A stretch of 20,053 nt of DNA from Bacteroidota bacterium (GCA_023386965.1 JAEWIR010000047.1:1-20053); one strand, 5' to 3'. Numbered from the stretch's first letter, positions 6,997-14,688 are shown. Numbers and translations are program-made. Notes: generated by a model not told the origin, from the letters alone.

Positions 6997-7944
6997 ATGA
7001 GAAAACTATATGCTGTTGTTTGTTTCGCCCTATTCTCTGGCGCGTACCAGGCACAGGAAACATTACCATATTATCAGCAATATCTGTTAGACGGTGATTT
7101 TCTTTTTAATCCGGCCCAATATGGTAAAACGGATGATGTGCACGTAAATGCAAACTATCAAAAACAGTATTCGTCTTTCAGTGAGTCACCTAATGTGCAG
7201 TCTGTAGGATTGCATGCCAATATTTTCGACAGAGTGGGTGCCGGTCTTTCTGTTTTCAGAGACCAGAACGGGCCTATCAGCGCAGGTGGTATTACTTTGG
7301 GAGCCTCTTATTTTATTCCTATCAGTGATGAAGGGACCAGGAAGGATCAGTTCTCTTTCGGTACAAGTGTAACGGCGTATAATATGAATTTTGATTATAC
7401 GAAGCTTAATACAGACAGCCCTAATGACCCATTGCTTTCCGGAGAAAACAGCATCTTTATGATGTATGCCAATTTCGGTCTTGCAGCAACCTATAAAAAC
7501 ATCTTTGCAGGTGCATCTGTAAATGATATCGCATTAAGCAACGATGAAGCTATCGTAAATAACTACGAACCTTCTCCTATCAAGATTTTCCTTAATCTTG
7601 GATACGACTGGGAAATTACAGACGGAATAATCATTACTCCTTCTGCCCTGATGAAACTTGATACCAATTCATCCCTGATGCTGGACGGGAACCTTATGGG
7701 AACTGTAGCAACAGATTTCAACAGATTTTCTGCCGGAGCAAGTTTCAGATATGTACAGAACAGATTTGACAACCAGACTTTAAGTATTGCACCTGTTGTG
7801 AAGGTAAACCTGAACAAGATTATGATTGGTGCTACCTATAACATCGGTCTTTCTGATATTGCCGAATACGGTGGTAACAGTTTTATGATCGGGCTGGGTT
7901 ATAACTTCGATAACTTCATTAACGTAAGAGGTTACAGATATTAA
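6997..7944 (+). CDS. PorP/SprF family type IX secretion system membrane protein
   Basis: 315 aa. Signal peptide of about 19 residues (MRKLYAVVCFALFSGAYQA, mature start at Gln). The family's opening pattern PYYQQYLLDGDFLFNPA follows, then alternating beta-strand segments typical of an outer-membrane barrel (for example GAGLSVFRDQNGPIS and GGITLGASYFIP), ending in an aromatic residue (GYRY). PorP/SprF proteins work with the Bacteroidetes type IX secretion system. SprF-type members are often encoded beside very large adhesins they help export or anchor. No adhesin or other secretion gene is adjacent, so this is an orphan member and its client is unknown. It has its own -7 box and its own terminator, suggesting a monocistronic gene. 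Confidence 0.92.
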   Translation: MRKLYAVVCFALFSGAYQAQETLPYYQQYLLDGDFLFNPAQYGKTDDVHVNANYQKQYSSFSESPNVQSVGLHANIFDRVGAGLSVFRDQNGPISAGGITLGASYFIPISDEGTRKDQFSFGTSVTAYNMNFDYTKLNTDSPNDPLLSGENSIFMMYANFGLAATYKNIFAGASVNDIALSNDEAIVNNYEPSPIKIFLNLGYDWEITDGIIITPSALMKLDTNSSLMLDGNLMGTVATDFNRFSAGASFRYVQNRFDNQTLSIAPVVKVNLNKIMIGATYNIGLSDIAEYGGNSFMIGLGYNFDNFINVRGYRY

Positions 7945-7968
7945 TAAACTACGATTACAATATTTTGG

Positions 7969-7995
7969 AGCTCCGGTAAAACGGAGCTTTTTTTT
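7969..7995 (+). terminator. Intrinsic terminator of porP/sprF-like gene, abutting hemW start
   Basis: A 7-bp perfect stem (AGCTCCG / CGGAGCT) with loop GTAAAA is followed by eight T ending at 7995. The next base is the A of the hemW ATG. It lies 24 bp past the stop of the PorP/SprF-type gene. Confidence 0.88.
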
Positions 7996-9120
7996 ATGAT
8001 CTACCTCCACATTCCATTCTGCAAACAGAAATGCAGTTACTGTAACTTTCATTTTTCCACTTCGTTCCGTGGTAAAGAGGAGATGCTGCGGGCTATCAAA
8101 AAGGAACTGTTCCTCCGGAAAGACGAACTGGATAACAAAGTCCTGAAGTCGCTTTATTTTGGTGGCGGTACACCTTCAGTACTGACCGGGGATGAGATCA
8201 AAAGCTTAATTGATGAAGTGTTGAGCTATTATTCCTTTGCGGAGGATATAGAAATTACTCTTGAAGCTAATCCCGATGATCTTGACGCTAATTTTGTTAA
8301 AGAGCTGGCCTCCACCCTGGTTAACCGTTTATCTATAGGTACCCAAAGTTTTTTCGATGACGACCTGAAACTCATGAACCGCGCTCATAATGCCTCAGAA
8401 GCTGACGCCTCCATAAAACGTGCGCAGGATTTTGGTTTTGAAAATCTAAGTATTGACCTGATATACGGTTCGCCCACGTCCAGTCTGACCATGTGGAAGG
8501 AGAATCTTAACCGTGCGTTGTCCCTTCAGGTTCCACATATTTCGTCTTACGCACTCACCGTGGAACCGAAAACGACACTGGAAAACTGGGTGCGAACCCA
8601 AAAAATCACGGCACCGGCTGAAGAGGAACAAAATGAAGAGTTCCACTATATGTGCAGTTTCCTTAAAGAGAACGGTTTTGAACATTATGAAATTTCCAAT
8701 TTCGCCAAACCCGGTTTTCATTCGCGGCACAATGCTGCTTACTGGAAGTATGAACCCTATTTGGGTATAGGTCCTTCGGCCCACTCTTATGATGGCCTGA
8801 GCAGGCGTAGTTGGAATGTGGCCAATAATGCACTTTATATAAAATACCTTGAGGCAGGAGTATTGCCTGCCGAAGCTGAATACCTTCAGGAAAAGGACCG
8901 CTTCAACGAAATGCTTATGATTGGATTGCGGACAGTTTGGGGTGTAGATTTGCACAGACTTAACCGAAGTTTCAGCCCTGAAATCCTTCACGGTTTTAAT
9001 AAGGATGTTGCGGATAAAATTTCCGGGGGAATCCTGCGGATTGAGCAAGACCGGCTCTTTATTCCGGAGGAGCATTGGTTTATGGCCGACGGTATTGCTT
9101 CGGATCTTTTCGTACTTTAA
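7996..9120 (+). CDS. hemW: Radical SAM heme chaperone HemW
   Basis: 374 aa. The radical-SAM Cys triad is at the extreme N-terminus (C9, C13, C16 in IPFCKQKCSYCNF), giving a 4Fe-4S cluster that binds S-adenosylmethionine. YFGGGTPSVL follows, and the HemW C-terminal domain includes GIGPSAHSYDG. HemW is known as a heme-binding chaperone rather than a true coproporphyrinogen oxidase, although older annotations call it HemN. It lacks the N-terminal extension of HemN. The start is fixed by the canonical MIYLHIPFC sequence, yet its ATG directly follows the T run of the upstream terminator, leaving no room for an ordinary leader. murI follows 75 bp later with its own -7 box. Confidence 0.93.
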   Translation: MIYLHIPFCKQKCSYCNFHFSTSFRGKEEMLRAIKKELFLRKDELDNKVLKSLYFGGGTPSVLTGDEIKSLIDEVLSYYSFAEDIEITLEANPDDLDANFVKELASTLVNRLSIGTQSFFDDDLKLMNRAHNASEADASIKRAQDFGFENLSIDLIYGSPTSSLTMWKENLNRALSLQVPHISSYALTVEPKTTLENWVRTQKITAPAEEEQNEEFHYMCSFLKENGFEHYEISNFAKPGFHSRHNAAYWKYEPYLGIGPSAHSYDGLSRRSWNVANNALYIKYLEAGVLPAEAEYLQEKDRFNEMLMIGLRTVWGVDLHRLNRSFSPEILHGFNKDVADKISGGILRIEQDRLFIPEEHWFMADGIASDLFVL

Positions 9121-9167
9121 TTATCAGGCGTGGGCAAACCAGATGACCGGCACGTTTAAAAAATCGT

Positions 9168-9175
9168 TATTTTTG
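9168..9175 (+). promoter_or_regulatory. -7 box of murI
   Basis: TATTTTTG (TAnnTTTG) ends 20 nt before the TTG start at 9196. The spacing matches other genes in the window and supports that unusual start. Confidence 0.5.
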
Positions 9176-9195
9176 CAGTTAAATTTCCATTATCC

Positions 9196-10026
9196 TTGAA
9201 AAAGCAGAAAGAGGACTATTCCCACCTTCAGGCCAGTCAGCCTATTGGCATTTTCGATTCCGGCGTTGGCGGGCTTACGGTTGCCCGGGAAATAAAGCGG
9301 ATGCTTCCGCAGGAAAACCTCATCTATTTCGGCGATACCAAGCATCTGCCTTACGGTGACAAATCTCGGGATGCCATTATAGGATATTCAACAAAGATCA
9401 CGAACTTCCTGCTGGAAAAGAACTGTAAAGCCATTGTAGTGGCCTGTAATACTGCTACTGCCAATGCGCTGAACCAGGTTTTGGAAATTGTGGACCGAAG
9501 AGTTCCTGTAATCGACGTAATCCATCCTGTGGCCGAAAAAGTTGCTTATGAAATCCATAATAATGTAGGTGTTATTGCAACCAAAGCTACCGTAAGCTCG
9601 GGACTTTACCGCAAGAGTATCCGCAAGCATAACAAATTCATCAAAGTAGATGAACTGGCAACCCCACTTCTGGTTCCAGCCATTGAAGAGGGATTCAGGA
9701 ACCATCCTATCACCAATGCGATTATTTATAATTATCTGAGTAACAGTAAGTTAAAAAATATTGAAACGCTTATTCTGGGCTGTACGCATTATCCGCTGCT
9801 TATGACTGAGATTAAACAGTTCTACGGCAACCGGGTGCGCGTTATCGATTCGCCAAGTATCGTGGCTACCCAGCTAAAACATATTCTGGACAAGCACCGT
9901 TTGCTGAACAGGGACAACAACCATCCAAGCTATGAATTCTTTGTATCAGATCTTACGAAGAATTTCGAAAAAATCTCAAAGAAAATCTTTGGAAATTCAA
10001 TCCAGCTTGAACTGAAGGTACTTTAA
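9196..10026 (+). CDS. murI: Glutamate racemase
   Basis: Interconverts L- and D-glutamate to supply D-Glu for peptidoglycan. 276 aa. GIFDSGVGGLTV (D21-S22) is the N-terminal substrate loop. The two catalytic cysteines are visible as C84 in VVACNTATAN and C196 in ILGCTHYPLL, with His198 next to the second. The start codon is TTG at 9196. No in-frame ATG lies between it and the FDSG motif, and the next Met is residue 36, inside the conserved domain. A -7 box 20 nt upstream agrees with TTG. It is separate from ddl but belongs to the same pathway. It ends in a terminator shared with the convergent serine hydrolase gene. Confidence 0.95.
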   Translation: MKKQKEDYSHLQASQPIGIFDSGVGGLTVAREIKRMLPQENLIYFGDTKHLPYGDKSRDAIIGYSTKITNFLLEKNCKAIVVACNTATANALNQVLEIVDRRVPVIDVIHPVAEKVAYEIHNNVGVIATKATVSSGLYRKSIRKHNKFIKVDELATPLLVPAIEEGFRNHPITNAIIYNYLSNSKLKNIETLILGCTHYPLLMTEIKQFYGNRVRVIDSPSIVATQLKHILDKHRLLNRDNNHPSYEFFVSDLTKNFEKISKKIFGNSIQLELKVL

Positions 10027-10029
10027 ATA

Positions 10030-10062
10030 AAAGCAGGGAAATGTCAGTCATTTCCCCGCTTT
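10030..10062. terminator. Bidirectional terminator between murI and serine hydrolase gene
   Basis: A stem of about 14 pairs with one A-C mismatch (arms 10030-10043 and 10049-10062, core GGGAAATG / CATTTCCC, 5-nt loop). T-rich sequence follows on the plus strand, and TTTTATTT follows on the minus strand. It lies between two convergent genes. Confidence 0.8.
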
Positions 10063-10080
10063 GCTTATCGGTAACGCCGT

Positions 10081-11628
10081 TTATTTCTTACGCAGGTCCA
10101 GATCCTCAAAATCAAAGCTGAAATCTGTGATGTCCGAAATCGGTTTCAGTGTAGCACTTTGTGCCTTGCCGTTCTCATCAAGGCTGAAATTGATGAAAGC
10201 ATCAGCATCATAGCTGCGGTCGTCCCACTTAATGATCATCACATTTGGCGTATACGGGATAAGTTCACCTTTCAGTCGCGGCGAATTCTGGCAATTGACC
10301 CTGAATGTCTTGCCGTCGTGCGTGATATTTACATCGCCAAACCATTTGTCATTATAGGTGCCGGTGATCTGTTCCGGCTTGATCTGCTGATTTTTCAGTT
10401 TGGCAAACGCAGCAGATTTCGCAAACACTTCTTTCTTGCCTTTTTCGATGTCCGCATTGTATTTCGCCATACGGTCTCCATACGTTTTCAGCCAGTTCTG
10501 GTCCGGCATGCCAAGGTAAGAATCCTTAACTGTATTTGTAATGGTGCTGAAGGCGGCACCACTTTGCTGGTTCGTGAGGACTACGATGCCAAGTTTCATA
10601 TCCGGAATCAGTGTAAACTGCGTTACCGTTCCAATCAGTCCACCGGTATGATAGACCTGCTTGTGTCCTTTCACATCGGTGAGGAACCAACCCAGGCCAT
10701 AGCCCGCAAAATTGGAATCATAGGTGTTCTTGAGTGCTACAGGGGTAGAGATCTGAAGATTCCACAGTTGCTGGATCTGCTTGTCTGACACCAGTTTTTT
10801 ACCGTCTTTGGTGGTGAAGCCGTTCATCAGGAAATCGGCCCACGTCATCATATCTGTTATATTGCTGATGATACCGCCGGCAGCATCGGCGGTCTCGTTC
10901 CAGTCATGCGGAACCGTCACGGCTTTACCGTTTAACGGGGCGTGAGCGTCTATGATGTTGGTAACACCGGCCTTTTTAGCACGGTTATATGATCCGTAGC
11001 TGGCGTTCATGCCCACGGGTTTCAGGATTCTCTGTTCTACGAATTCTGCCCAGGATAAACCCGATATACGCGTAATTACCTCGCCGGCCACAATAAACAT
11101 GATATTGTTATAGTCCAGCGTGGAGCGGAAGCGGTTTTCCGGTTTCAAATACCTTACATTATGAACAATATCCTTTACGGTAAGGCTGCCGCCTTCCGGA
11201 AAAAACATAAGGTCGCCCTGGCCAAGCCCCAATCCGGTTCTGTGCGTCACAAGGTCCTTAACTGTAACCTCATGGGTAAGATAAGGATCATACATCTGGA
11301 ATTCCGGGATGTATTTGGTCACCTTATCGTCCCAGTTCAGTTTGCCTTCATCTGCCAGTATGGCGAGTGCCGTTCCGGTAAAACCTTTGGAGTTGGAAGC
11401 GATACCAACGAGTGTGTTCGCATCCATTTTATTTTTGGCAGTGAGTGAATTCACACCGAAACCTTTGGCGTAAACTTTTTTGCCGTCTTTTATGATTCCG
11501 ACAGACATTCCCGGGACATCGAAAGTCTTCAGGGTATTTTGAATGAGTTCATCCAGTTTTTTTTCTTCCACCTGCCCAAAGGAGAGTAGGGAAAGAAGGA
11601 TAAGCAGAAAGGAAAAGTTCTTCTTCAT
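10081..11628 (-). CDS. Serine hydrolase, beta-lactamase (class C/PBP-like) family, with DUF3471 C-terminal domain
   Basis: 515 aa exported protein. Signal peptide about 1-18 (MKKNFSFLLILLSLLSFG, mature start at Gln19). The PF00144 beta-lactamase-related domain occupies roughly 25-370, with S78-N-S-K81 (SxxK nucleophile), YNN (YxN) in LDYNNIMF, and HTGG as the third active-site motif. A C-terminal DUF3471-type domain (about 410-505) includes ITGTYNDKWFGDV. The family includes D-aminopeptidases, esterases and carboxypeptidases, and most members are not antibiotic-resistance beta-lactamases, so the substrate is unknown. The ATG at 11628 is preferred to one six codons upstream because it starts the signal peptide directly and a TATCTTTG -7 box precedes it. 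Converges with murI and diverges from the next gene. Confidence 0.88.
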   Translation of the reverse strand: MKKNFSFLLILLSLLSFGQVEEKKLDELIQNTLKTFDVPGMSVGIIKDGKKVYAKGFGVNSLTAKNKMDANTLVGIASNSKGFTGTALAILADEGKLNWDDKVTKYIPEFQMYDPYLTHEVTVKDLVTHRTGLGLGQGDLMFFPEGGSLTVKDIVHNVRYLKPENRFRSTLDYNNIMFIVAGEVITRISGLSWAEFVEQRILKPVGMNASYGSYNRAKKAGVTNIIDAHAPLNGKAVTVPHDWNETADAAGGIISNITDMMTWADFLMNGFTTKDGKKLVSDKQIQQLWNLQISTPVALKNTYDSNFAGYGLGWFLTDVKGHKQVYHTGGLIGTVTQFTLIPDMKLGIVVLTNQQSGAAFSTITNTVKDSYLGMPDQNWLKTYGDRMAKYNADIEKGKKEVFAKSAAFAKLKNQQIKPEQITGTYNDKWFGDVNITHDGKTFRVNCQNSPRLKGELIPYTPNVMIIKWDDRSYDADAFINFSLDENGKAQSATLKPISDITDFSFDFEDLDLRKK

Positions 11629-11640
11629 TGATAATAATTT

Positions 11641-11673
11641 TCTCAAAGATAACTGAATTCATTAACTTTGAGA
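11641..11673. promoter_or_regulatory. Mirror-image divergent promoter / inverted repeat
   Basis: Inverted repeat with arms TCTCAAAGATAA (11641-11652) and TTAACTTTGAGA (11662-11673), matching at 11 of 12 positions around a 9-bp centre containing GAATTC. Each arm contains an outward-facing TAnnTTTG box: TATCTTTG on minus (11644-11651), 15 nt before the serine hydrolase ATG, and TAACTTTG on plus (11663-11670), 22 nt before the hypothetical-protein ATG. Confidence 0.65.
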
Positions 11674-11692
11674 AACAGCATAAACACAACGA

Positions 11693-12661
11693 ATGGTTAA
11701 AGCCGGTAATAAAGTAGGTACAGAATGTTTTCAACAGAGAATTTTACAGATTCTCCTGCTTCTGGCGTTCTCTTCGGTTTATGCTCAGCTGGAAAAGCAT
11801 GAACTTCCGCTGTGGCAAAAAGAGAATGCCGGCGTAAAGGAAATAAGGATTTTTCGGGATGGTGAGCAGGTAGCTTTAAAGCAGTTGCGATCTGACGGTA
11901 AAACTGCGTTTAAGATGGTCAGAAATGTAAATTCCAAAACAGAGCATTCGGTACATTTTTATACGGAAGAGGGAGGGACGTACCGGACCGTTATGGCTAA
12001 CTCCAGGTCGGGCTTTCTTGTGTTTAGAGAACAAAAACTGGGCAAGACCAGGAAATATTTCGGTAATCAAACCTTAGATTATAGCAGTTTGGATTTGGAC
12101 AGGAATAATTTTCTGTCTCAGGTTCGCAAAATTCGGGACAGTATTTCTTTGCTGTCTCATACAAAGGTCCGCCACCTGCTGGACGAAACTCCACATTTAA
12201 TACAAACTTATCACTTTGATGACAGCGGAAAAAAAGTTAAATCGTATAACTTTCATAACGGAAAACTAATTGGATTATCAGCTAATACTGGCGAAGCAGA
12301 AGATACAGAGAACTATACTAAGCCTGACGGAACACCGTCGGGAATCAGTATAGAGCGCAAAGAGGATTTGGTGGTCAGTATAAGGACAGACAGAGCAGAA
12401 GATTTTTTTGGCTATAATAATGACAGGATGTTAGTTCAGCACACCACTTATGAACGTGGGAAGCTGCGATACACTACTAACAACCGTTATGATGCGGGGA
12501 AATTGATACACCGCAAGTTTGAAGATCTGCACCGGAAAAAAGTGGTTGAATATTCATTTACTTATGACGGTAGCGGAAAACTGAAATCTATAGTACAAAA
12601 TGACGGTAAGAAAACAATGACCTATAATTACGAGTATAGTTATTATACAGAGTCTCGCTAA
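11693..12661 (+). CDS. Exported protein of unknown function with YD-repeat-like C-terminal half
   Basis: 322 aa, family not recognised. The N-terminus has a signal peptide (hydrophobic ILQILLLLAFSSVYA, probable cleavage before Gln at about residue 32), so the product leaves the cytoplasm. The mature part is charged and beta-rich. The C-terminal half has imperfect tyrosine/glycine repeats reminiscent of RHS/YD repeats, for example HFDDSGKKVKSYNF, RYDAGKLIHRKF and FTYDGSGKLKSIV. No catalytic motif is seen. The gene diverges from the serine hydrolase, with a -7 box 22 nt upstream. Its stop codon is two bases before the ATG of the next open frame, so the two form a coupled operon. A toxin or effector role would be speculation. 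Confidence 0.8.
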   Translation: MVKAGNKVGTECFQQRILQILLLLAFSSVYAQLEKHELPLWQKENAGVKEIRIFRDGEQVALKQLRSDGKTAFKMVRNVNSKTEHSVHFYTEEGGTYRTVMANSRSGFLVFREQKLGKTRKYFGNQTLDYSSLDLDRNNFLSQVRKIRDSISLLSHTKVRHLLDETPHLIQTYHFDDSGKKVKSYNFHNGKLIGLSANTGEAEDTENYTKPDGTPSGISIERKEDLVVSIRTDRAEDFFGYNNDRMLVQHTTYERGKLRYTTNNRYDAGKLIHRKFEDLHRKKVVEYSFTYDGSGKLKSIVQNDGKKTMTYNYEYSYYTESR

Positions 12662-12663
12662 AA

Positions 12664-13139
12664 ATGAAAAAAATATTTTTTTATCTCTGATACTGATTGC
12701 TGCCTTAAGTTTTTTCTATTTTAAAGATGCAATATTGCTTGTGAAGGAAGAAAACTACGCCATCGTAAATGAAACGAATAGGAAAATCCCTGCAACTTTT
12801 TACTCGAAGAATGTTTTTGTGTATGTAGGCGGAAAAGCGGAGAACGTTTATGAAATATTAATCTTCTTTGACGAAGAACAGAAATTGAACCCCATCGTAA
12901 TTATCCCGAAATACAAATTAATTGGAGTTGTTGAGGGTGGCAGGAGAGGGTTTATTAAATTTGGAAGTAATGTCCTTCAATTATCAGATGATACAAACAA
13001 GTTCATCATGTTAAACGATGCTACTTTGTTTGATGAACCTCCGATAAAGAATATACGCTTTGAGCAAGGTATTATCCTTTTTAATAGCTTTAATGGTTTG
13101 AAAAAGTATGGACCATCCTTAATTATGAAAAAATTGTAG
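12664..13139 (+). CDS. Small membrane-anchored/exported hypothetical protein, apparently frameshifted near its start
   Basis: Family not recognised. As read, an ATG at 12664 (two bases after the upstream stop) gives only eight codons before TGA. The frame 12735-13139 is open to a TAG stop but starts only at a TTG. Extending that frame upstream gives a hydrophobic stretch without stops. Adding one A to the A7 tract at 12667-12673 would join them into a 158-aa protein beginning MKKNIFLSLILIAAL, a textbook signal or anchor sequence. So this is most simply one gene with a -1 homopolymer indel: sequencing error, phase variation, slippage decoding or decay. The rest (about 135 aa) is soluble-looking, beta-rich, without cysteines or known motifs. 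AT-richer than its neighbours. Confidence 0.7.
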
Positions 13140-13252
13140 AAGAGTAATCTCAATATCATCATTTGAAAACCAAACTTCACACCCGCATATTCAGTAACTA
13201 CTATTAGCATTTTTTAACCTTTCTGAATTCTGCCGGTTTTGCCCGAAAACCC

Positions 13253-13260
13253 TAACTTTG
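13253..13260 (+). promoter_or_regulatory. -7 box of the UMP synthase gene
   Basis: TAACTTTG (TAnnTTTG) ends 19 nt before the ATG at 13280. Directly upstream is a small inverted repeat GGTTTT / AAAACC (13235-13240 and 13246-13251) that could be an operator or a chance hairpin. Confidence 0.5.
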
Positions 13261-13279
13261 TAAGAAAGTAAAATGATCA

Positions 13280-14638
13280 ATGGAAAGTAAGAAAGAATTT
13301 TTTCTGGAATGTTATAAGCTGGGTATTATTAAGTTTGGACGCTTCACCCTCAAAAGCGGTATAGAAAGTCCTTTTTATGTGGATTTAAGGCCGCTGGCTT
13401 CCGATCCTAAAATCCTGAAACACCTGGCAAATTATCTTCTGGACATGCTTCCGCTTGATAATTTCGACCTTATTTGTGGCGTTCCTTATGCCGCTCTTCC
13501 AATGGCGACGGCCATGTCTCTGGAAAGTTATATTCCGCTGATCATCAAACGTAAGGAAGCCAAGGATTACGGTACCAAAAAAATGATTGAGGGTATCTTT
13601 ACCAAAGGTCAGAACTGCCTTTTGGTGGAGGATGTTATTACCAGTGGTAAATCTCTGCTGGAAACCATCCCTGAAATTGAAAACGAAGGTATTTCGGTGT
13701 CTGATATCGTAGTTGTACTGGACAGACAGCAGGGTGGTAAGGAGCTTCTTGAGTCTAAAGGTTACCGCGTTCATACGCTGTTCACCATTTCCGAAGTCTG
13801 CGGCATGCTGCAGGAAGAAGGTCACCTGAGCAGTGATGAAGTACTTAGGATAAGTGATTTCCTGAAGGGTAATGAAGTAAGGTTTGAAGAGAAGAAAAGA
13901 CTTTCCTATGCCCAGAAACTGGATGTGGCAGAACATTCCGTGGCAAAAAGGCTTCTTGAGATTGCCATTGCAAAGCAAAGCAACCTGATAGCCTCCGCAG
14001 ATGTAATGACCACAGCCGAACTGCTGGATCTGGCTGATAAGGTGGGTCCGCATATTGTGGCCCTCAAAACTCACATTGACATCATTACGGATTTTGACCC
14101 CGACAATACAATTCTCCCCCTGAAAGACCTGGCTGCCAAACATAATTTTATGCTGATGGAAGACCGTAAGTTTGCGGATATCGGAAATACTCAGGAACTG
14201 CAGTTCTCCTACGGCATCTATAAGATATCGAACTGGGCCGATTTTGTGACTTCACAGGTTATCGGCGGCTATGATTCACTTGATTGTTTCCGCAATGTTG
14301 GGGTTGTAGCCATACTCGGGATGTCGTCCAAAGGCACACTTACCGACGCCGGCTATCAGGCAGAAGCCCTGAAGGTGGCAATGTCGCATCCCAATGTAAT
14401 TGGCGGTGTTTCCCAGAAACAGATTCCGGAAGAACTTCTTCTCTTTACACCCGGCGTAAGTATGGCTGAGACAGGTGATGGAAAAGGTCAGCAGTATAAT
14501 ACCCCGGAGAAGGTGTTTGCAGATCTGCACACCGACTTTATTATTGTGGGGCGCGGTATTTACAAAGCTGATAATCCCGAAGCCGCAGCACTGAACTATA
14601 AAATTGCCGGCTGGAATGCCTATACCGCAAGTCTGTAA
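13280..14638 (+). CDS. pyrEF: Bifunctional orotate phosphoribosyltransferase / orotidine-5'-phosphate decarboxylase (UMP synthase)
   Basis: 452-aa fusion doing the last two steps of UMP synthesis. The N-terminal OPRT domain (about 1-195) has FTLKSGIESPFYVDLR and the PRPP-binding loop VEDVITSG (116-123). The C-terminal OMP decarboxylase domain (about 208-450) has ALKTHID (K263, D267) and DRKFADIGNT with the catalytic D295-x-K297-x-x-D300 array, then TPGV and the phosphate-binding VGRGIY. The domain order and motifs (DRKFADIGNT, GQQYN) look like the animal/plant UMP synthase and yeast Ura3 decarboxylase, not the usual bacterial PyrF (DLKFHDIPNT type). No frameshift or internal stop separates the domains. 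Monocistronic, with its own -7 box and a terminator shared with the convergent ABC gene. Confidence 0.94.
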   Translation: MESKKEFFLECYKLGIIKFGRFTLKSGIESPFYVDLRPLASDPKILKHLANYLLDMLPLDNFDLICGVPYAALPMATAMSLESYIPLIIKRKEAKDYGTKKMIEGIFTKGQNCLLVEDVITSGKSLLETIPEIENEGISVSDIVVVLDRQQGGKELLESKGYRVHTLFTISEVCGMLQEEGHLSSDEVLRISDFLKGNEVRFEEKKRLSYAQKLDVAEHSVAKRLLEIAIAKQSNLIASADVMTTAELLDLADKVGPHIVALKTHIDIITDFDPDNTILPLKDLAAKHNFMLMEDRKFADIGNTQELQFSYGIYKISNWADFVTSQVIGGYDSLDCFRNVGVVAILGMSSKGTLTDAGYQAEALKVAMSHPNVIGGVSQKQIPEELLLFTPGVSMAETGDGKGQQYNTPEKVFADLHTDFIIVGRGIYKADNPEAAALNYKIAGWNAYTASL

Positions 14639-14661
14639 AGGTTATTCTGAAAAAGTATAAG

Positions 14662-14688
14662 GCTGTGGATTTAATTCCGCAGCTTTTT
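14662..14688. terminator. Terminator between UMP synthase and ABC ATPase genes
   Basis: An 8-bp stem with one G-T pair (GCTGTGGA 14662-14669 / TCCGCAGC 14676-14683), a 6-nt loop and five T (14684-14688) on the plus strand. It is located between two convergent genes. The minus-strand flank is also T-containing but weaker. Confidence 0.72.

Noticed and set aside
8446..9075. 209-aa minus-strand open frame opposite hemW
   Set aside because: Antisense shadow with no family resemblance and no promoter or terminator of its own.
7996..9120. Oxygen-independent coproporphyrinogen III oxidase (HemN)
   Set aside because: The protein starts directly at the radical-SAM motif and has the shorter HemW architecture, so heme chaperone is the better call.
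10081..11628. Antibiotic-resistance beta-lactamase
   Set aside because: SxxK, YxN and HTGG are shared by a broad serine hydrolase family, and the DUF3471 tail is typical of non-resistance members. Nothing links it to drug resistance.
13385..14143. 252-aa minus-strand open frame opposite the UMP synthase gene
   Set aside because: It is fully antisense to a well-conserved enzyme and has shadow-like composition without motifs.
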